A stretch of 10,273 nt of DNA from NCBI GenBank assembly GCA_014804905.1, contig JAAUYX010000019.1, positions 97,996 through 108,268 of the forward strand, in the 5' to 3' direction. The notes under the pieces are model-generated. The model searched no databases. It saw only the letters and a list, made by a program, of their open reading frames with translations, and was not told the DNA's origin. This stretch comes from Desulfovibrio sp. Lineage in GTDB: Bacteria; Desulfobacterota; Desulfovibrionia; Desulfovibrionales; Desulfovibrionaceae. This document shows, in pieces, positions 7,828 to 10,273 of this stretch; the first letter of the stretch is position 1; every line of letters starts with the position of its first letter. The translations under genes and the position numbers were made by a program.

Positions 7828-8310
7828 CTAGTCTTTTTCCAAGGCTAGCAGACGTATGAATTCACGCTGTGCGCGTCCATTTCCTTCTCTAAACGGATGC
7901 AGGTAATTTACGGCATCCAAAATTTTAGCTAGGTTTTGAGTTAATAGCCTTTTATGGCCGTGCTCTAATCGTTTGTATTCAGCAATCAATCCGTCAATAT
8001 AAGATAATGCCGTATTGAAACGATTTAGAGGAAAAAACTGATTACCCTCCTTACTTATTTCTACCTTTCGCTTTTGCCCAGCCCATTCATAAATATCTTG
8101 AAATAAATGATGGTGAATCTCAAAAAGAGTTTCAGAACTGGAAATCATGATAGGGTCCACCCATTGCTCTTGAATACGGCGCGCAGTAAACCCTGCTTCT
8201 ACAAATTGCAAGACCTCGTTATCAGTGATATTCAAAATATTACGCAGCACGCCTGTTTGTGGATCGGTGTAAATATAATCAGGGTCAGCGTAGGCATAGC
8301 TATTTAGCAT
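7828..8310 (-). CDS. Fic-family toxin (class I, VbhT/FicT-like), cut short by a TAG stop
   Basis: Fic enzymes move AMP (or another nucleotide part) from ATP onto hydroxyl side chains of target proteins. Class I members are toxins held by a small separate antitoxin. The 160-residue frame carries the complete active-site motif 'HPFREGNGRAQR' (138-149: catalytic H138, metal-binding E142, anion-hole GNGR, final R149) and the flap-like 'QFFPLNRF' (91-98). The ATG at 8310 overlaps the antitoxin stop by 11 bp, a translational-coupling arrangement. The frame is open further upstream to 8478, but that part runs through the antitoxin gene in another register. The protein stops 11 residues after the motif, whereas family members continue for about 40. 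The missing tail is found downstream in frame, so this is a recent nonsense mutation or a read-through site. Whether the short protein folds and is active is unknown. Confidence 0.85.
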   Translation of the reverse strand: MLNSYAYADPDYIYTDPQTGVLRNILNITDNEVLQFVEAGFTARRIQEQWVDPIMISSSETLFEIHHHLFQDIYEWAGQKRKVEISKEGNQFFPLNRFNTALSYIDGLIAEYKRLEHGHKRLLTQNLAKILDAVNYLHPFREGNGRAQREFIRLLALEKD

Positions 8311-8527
8311 ATGCTTTATCCCGCGCCGCACGGATAAACGTGTCAAGGCTAATCTTACCCAGCGTATAGTCGCGAATGATTTCAATGCCTCGCCTAGTTG
8401 GCTCATACCCCTCGAACATGTTTGAACCGATGGCAAATGCGGCGCTTTCCCAGACTTCCAGAGAGGGGAAGGGTACATCCATAATGGTCAAGGTTTCGCG
8501 ATCTATGGGGATGGGCGTGTAGGACAT
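8300..8527 (-). CDS. VbhA-like antitoxin of the Fic pair
   Basis: A 75-residue protein directly upstream of, and overlapping, the Fic toxin. Class I Fic antitoxins insert an inhibitory helix into the ATP pocket of Fic, and a Glu of the motif [S/T]xxxE[G/N] blocks the conserved Arg of the Fic motif. That motif is present: 'SNMFEG', S35 to E39-G40. It is followed by 'YEPTRRGIEIIRDYTLGKIS' (41-60), the typical antitoxin-VbhA pattern ending in a G-x-I turn and a last helix. The ATG has a strong Shine-Dalgarno (AAGGAG on the - strand, 8540-8535, 7 nt spacer); a second Met at residue 16 lacks one. The antitoxin looks intact although its toxin partner is truncated. Confidence 0.88.
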   Translation of the reverse strand: MSYTPIPIDRETLTIMDVPFPSLEVWESAAFAIGSNMFEGYEPTRRGIEIIRDYTLGKISLDTFIRAARDKAYAK

Positions 8528-8549
8528 CCTTATGCTCCTTGGCGCTTGT

Positions 8550-8565
8550 CCTGAATCATATCAGG
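8550..8565. promoter_or_regulatory. Palindrome over the -10 box, possible operator
   Basis: CCTGA (8550-8554) and TCAGG (8561-8565) are inverted, separated by 6 nt that are the proposed -10 box of the antitoxin promoter. Toxin-antitoxin operons are often autoregulated through palindromes at this place. The arms are only 5 bp, and VbhA-like antitoxins are not generally known as DNA binders, so this is tentative. Confidence 0.25.
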
Positions 8566-8583
8566 GGGAACTTAAGCCAGCAA
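8555..8583 (-). promoter_or_regulatory. Possible sigma-70 promoter of the Fic antitoxin-toxin operon
   Basis: On the - strand, a -10-like TATGAT (8560-8555, 5 of 6 to consensus) lies 17 nt after a weak -35-like TTGCTG (8583-8578, 3 of 6). It sits just upstream of the antitoxin Shine-Dalgarno. Spacing and place fit, but the -35 is poor. Confidence 0.4.
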
Positions 8584-8653
8584 GCGTGAGCAGACGGGAG
8601 GCGTTGCTCTTATGTGCTAAATCCCGGTTATACGAAATAAAGCTGATAGAATC

Positions 8654-9733
8654 CTACTCCCCCTTTCGAGTGTACCAAACCCCACGGCCCTTGCCGTGCA
8701 TGGCAAGTTGGCCGGTGCCCACCAGCTTTCGGAAATGCTCTTTAAGGGTATTGCGGCTTACGCCGGTAAGCGCGACCATATCCTTCAATGTCACCCGCCC
8801 ATGCTCACGGGAATAGTCCAGGATTTTGAGAGTAAGCTCGGGCAGAGCAGCCAGAGCAATATGCTCCTGCTCCATTTTTCTTTCAAGGCGCTTCATCTGT
8901 TGGTGTAAAGCTCTGAGGAAAAATAATAACCAAGGCTCCCAGTCGGGCGAATCCGTCTGGATGCTAGATTGGGTTTGCCGCAAAGCCAGGTAATATCCCT
9001 CTTTGCTATTCTCGATAACACTTTCCAGAGAACTGTAAGGGATATAGGTATATCCGCACCGCAGTAACAAAAGTGTGGTCAGAATACGGGAGAGTCTGCC
9101 GTTGCCATCCTGGAAAGGATGAATTGCCAAAAACGATACGATAAAAATTCCGATGACGAGGAGGGGATGAAGGTCCCGCACCTCCAGCGCGGCATTCGTC
9201 CACTCCACAAGCTCCCGCATGAGCCGTGGCGTCTCAAAAGGCGTTGCCGTTTCAACGATAATGCCTACCTGTCGTCCTTGAGCATCGAAAGCAGCAACAC
9301 TGTTGGGAGCATTTTTATACTGACCCCTGTGGCGCTCGTCCTTATCACTGTGGCGTAGCAGATCTCGGTGAAGCTGGCGGATATGATTTTCTGTCAGGGA
9401 TATATATTCCCATGATTGAAAAACCTGTTCCATGGTTTCCGCATACCCTGCCACCTCTTGTTCATCGCGTGTGGCAAAGGTCTGAATGGACAGGTTGGCC
9501 AGGAGGCTTTCAACTTCGCGATCAGAAAGTTTCCCTCCTTCAATGCGCGTGGAGGAGCCGACGCTTTCGATGGTGGCCACCTTGCGTAGAGCGGTAAGGC
9601 GCTCCGGGGCCAGAGTGCCCAATGCCCTCCATGCACCCTTAAATTCGTCAATTTGGGCGATGAGCCTGAGCATCTCCGGGGTGATGGGGAGGTTATCGGC
9701 AGTAATCATATCCAAAAAATCATCCAAAAACAT
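8654..9733 (-). CDS. Fic-family protein, class II (self-inhibited), with C-terminal HTH region
   Basis: A predicted AMP-transferase that carries its own inhibitory helix. With the ATG at 9733 it has 359 residues: inhibitory motif 'SSTRIEG' (S61 to E65-G66); the complete Fic motif 'HPFQDGNGRLSR' (205-216) with H205, D209, G212 and R213; and a C-terminal helix-turn-helix-like region 'LKDMVALTGVSRNTLKEHFR' (about 316-335) followed by a wing-like 'KGRGVWYTRKGE'. This order matches the common Fic-DOC plus HTH proteins of COG3177 type. The start is uncertain. ATGs at 9763 and 9709 are in frame, and the frame stays open to 9961, but none has a good Shine-Dalgarno. The strong AGGAGG at 9789-9784 fits an ATG (9776) in another frame, so an N-terminal frameshift is possible. 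Base composition is intermediate, unlike dgt and the ATPase gene. Target protein unknown. Confidence 0.85.
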   Translation of the reverse strand: MFLDDFLDMITADNLPITPEMLRLIAQIDEFKGAWRALGTLAPERLTALRKVATIESVGSSTRIEGGKLSDREVESLLANLSIQTFATRDEQEVAGYAETMEQVFQSWEYISLTENHIRQLHRDLLRHSDKDERHRGQYKNAPNSVAAFDAQGRQVGIIVETATPFETPRLMRELVEWTNAALEVRDLHPLLVIGIFIVSFLAIHPFQDGNGRLSRILTTLLLLRCGYTYIPYSSLESVIENSKEGYYLALRQTQSSIQTDSPDWEPWLLFFLRALHQQMKRLERKMEQEHIALAALPELTLKILDYSREHGRVTLKDMVALTGVSRNTLKEHFRKLVGTGQLAMHGKGRGVWYTRKGE

Positions 9734-9776
9734 CCATTTCGTCAAGTACAAAATCCTCTGCATATCCAAGGGACAT
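9720..9776 (-). other. 18-codon open frame with a strong Shine-Dalgarno at the Fic start
   Basis: AGGAGG (9789-9784) stands 7 nt before an ATG at 9776, the best ribosome site in this region. The frame reads 'MSLGYAEDFVLDEMDVFG' and stops at a TGA (9722-9720), overlapping the class II Fic start in a different register. Removing one T from the five-T run at 9730-9726 (- strand TTTTT) would join it to the Fic frame. It is either a short leader peptide or the original Fic N-terminus separated by a one-base frameshift. Confidence 0.35.
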
Positions 9777-10066
9777 GCACAAGCCTCCTGAAATGACTTC
9801 GTGTATCTAGATGGGCGTCCCCTTTGTGGGAGCCTAGCCGGAGCATTGTCAGCAAGGGAGAGGAGGGGGGATGACTCTTGCGCATCAGATTTAAATGGGA
9901 AATAATGTGGACGTAGATGGATGAAGGTGGATTTTAAAATATAAATATGGTTGACATGCAAGAATTAGAACTACTATAATACTTTTAGTTTGATGGTACG
10001 TACACTGGTATGAAAAATTTTTAATATTTTTTACATCAATTATATCAAATATATACAAAAATAAAA
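9777..10066. other. Intergenic region upstream of the class II Fic gene, up to the att site
   Basis: About 290 bp with no convincing gene. The frame running through it on the - strand (to 9961) has no ribosome site and does not look like Fic sequence. The half next to the Fic gene is GC-rich and the half next to the att site is AT-rich. The only strong signal is a + strand promoter at 9951-9980. I found no clear - strand promoter for the Fic gene. Confidence 0.5.
9951..9980 (+). promoter_or_regulatory. Near-consensus sigma-70 promoter pointing out of the island
   Basis: A perfect -35 TTGACA (9951-9956) and a perfect -10 TATAAT (9975-9980) are separated by 18 nt. Transcription would start near 9987 and run right through the tRNA 3'-end copy and into the hairpin at 10102-10136. 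No coding frame longer than a few codons follows. The product would be a short non-coding RNA of about 160 nt, or, in the excised circle, a transcript across the joined ends. Confidence 0.65.
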
Positions 10067-10086
10067 GAGTCTCCCCTTCGGCACCA
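10067..10086 (+). other. Attachment site: duplicated 3' end of a Leu-type tRNA gene (att)
   Basis: GAGTCTCCCCTTCGGCACCA parses exactly as the end of a tRNA: T-loop end GAGT, T-stem 3' strand CTCCC, 7-nt acceptor strand CTTCGGC, discriminator A, and CCA. The matching tRNA would begin GCCGAAG, and discriminator A plus such an acceptor fits tRNA-Leu. No tRNA body precedes it; the sequence to the left is AT-rich and cannot pair. A lone tRNA 3' end followed by a terminator is the usual mark left when a tyrosine recombinase inserts an island into a tRNA gene. The island therefore lies to the left, and the sequence to the right is probably the original chromosome. The intact tRNA and integrase are expected beyond the left edge of the window. 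Confidence 0.75.
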
Positions 10087-10101
10087 CCAAAGAGTCCAAA
10101 A

Positions 10102-10145
10102 AAGTCCCGCAAGGTCTAAAAAGCCTTGCGGGACTTAGCTTTTTG
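10102..10145 (+). terminator. Strong hairpin terminator, probably bidirectional
   Basis: AAGTCCCGCAAGG (10102-10114) and CCTTGCGGGACTT (10124-10136) form a perfect 13-bp stem with a 9-nt loop. On the + strand it is followed by AGC and then five T (10140-10144). On the - strand it runs straight into a run of T (complement of the A-run before the stem). It lies 15 bp after the tRNA 3' end, so it is most simply the original terminator of that tRNA gene, now separated from it by the island. Confidence 0.85.
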
Positions 10146-10199
10146 GGAAATGGGTTGTCCAACAGGGTGTGGTGAAAACCAGGGACAAATCGCAAAAAA

Positions 10200-10258
10200 G
10201 ACGGTATTAGGAACGGTACGAGCCGAAAAGGAGGAAAGGCGTCCAGAAAAATACCGTC
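10200..10258. repeat. 9-bp inverted repeat with a T-run on the - strand side
   Basis: GACGGTATT (10200-10208) and AATACCGTC (10250-10258) are perfect complements 41 nt apart. A second ACGGTA (10213-10218) could pair with the same right arm, giving two alternative stems. On the - strand the outer stem is followed by six T, as in a terminator, but the loop is long. No gene is recognised in the 130 bp between the previous hairpin and the window end. Confidence 0.4.
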
Positions 10259-10273
10259 AGCCCGAAACCCCTT

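Noticed and set aside
8311..8478. N-terminal extension of the Fic toxin frame to an ATG at 8478
   Set aside because: This part lies inside the antitoxin gene in another register. The ATG at 8310 with 11-bp overlap is the usual class I fic layout, and Fic-like sequence begins only after it.
8655..8685. A stretch resembling the tRNA 3' end (ACTCCCCCTTTCGAGTGTACCA) as a second att site
   Set aside because: It has several mismatches, does not fold as T-stem plus acceptor strand, and encodes the conserved end of the class II Fic protein.
9734..9961. Extension of the class II Fic frame to an ATG at 9961
   Set aside because: The added residues do not look like Fic N-termini, there is no ribosome site at 9961, and the stretch changes base composition midway.
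1..10273. CRISPR arrays, rRNA, complete tRNA genes, insertion sequences
   Set aside because: No spaced short repeats, no tRNA body and no transposase-like frame or IS ends were seen on either strand.

Overview
This window reads as the right-hand end of an integrated bacterial genomic island packed with defence-type genes. It ends at about 10067-10086 in a duplicated tRNA 3' end (the last 20 nt of a Leu-type tRNA, CCA included), a typical attachment-site remnant left by a tRNA-targeting integrase. The parts that look native (hsdR, hsdM, and the sequence near the att site) are GC-rich. Two HsdS target-recognition regions, the dgt gene, the 658-codon ATPase gene and the spacer after it are strongly AT-rich. 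A GC-rich Gram-negative host is likely. A gut Desulfovibrionaceae-like host would fit, but that is only a guess, because nothing in the window fixes the taxon.

Left to right on the + strand: the C-terminal end of a type I restriction subunit (hsdR, cut by the window edge, 1-738); the specificity subunit hsdS (802-2076), with two AT-rich recognition domains between near-identical conserved spacer repeats; the methyltransferase hsdM (2097-3698). The order R-S-M is less common than R-M-S. Next come a dGTPase-family HD phosphohydrolase (dgt, 3768-5117) and, 78 bp later, a large protein (5196-7172). The latter joins an N-terminal GHKL (Hsp90/MutL-type) ATPase domain to a C-terminal PD-(D/E)XK nuclease domain resembling the Shedu/DUF4263 family. 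This pair is the best candidate for an undescribed anti-phage module: one part would deplete dNTPs, the other would be an ATP-gated nuclease.

After an AT-rich non-coding stretch (7173-7710) the orientation flips. On the - strand lies a class I Fic toxin-antitoxin pair: a VbhA-like antitoxin (8300-8527) with the inhibitory S-x3-E-G motif, overlapping by 11 bp a Fic toxin (from 8310). The toxin frame is cut by an in-frame TAG at 7828-7830, but a convincing Fic C-terminus continues in the same frame to 7711. Upstream on the same strand is a second, self-inhibited (class II) Fic protein with a C-terminal winged-helix-like region (8654 to about 9733). Its start is unclear: the only strong Shine-Dalgarno sequence nearby serves an 18-codon frame that is out of register.

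The right edge (9951-10273) holds a near-consensus sigma-70 promoter on the + strand with no gene after it, the tRNA 3'-end duplication, a 13-bp perfect hairpin terminator (probably the tRNA gene's original terminator) and a 9-bp inverted repeat. The outward promoter at the island end recalls the Pcirc arrangement of ICEclc, where such a promoter drives the integrase only after the element circularises. The intact tRNA, the integrase and the rest of hsdR would lie to the left, outside this window.
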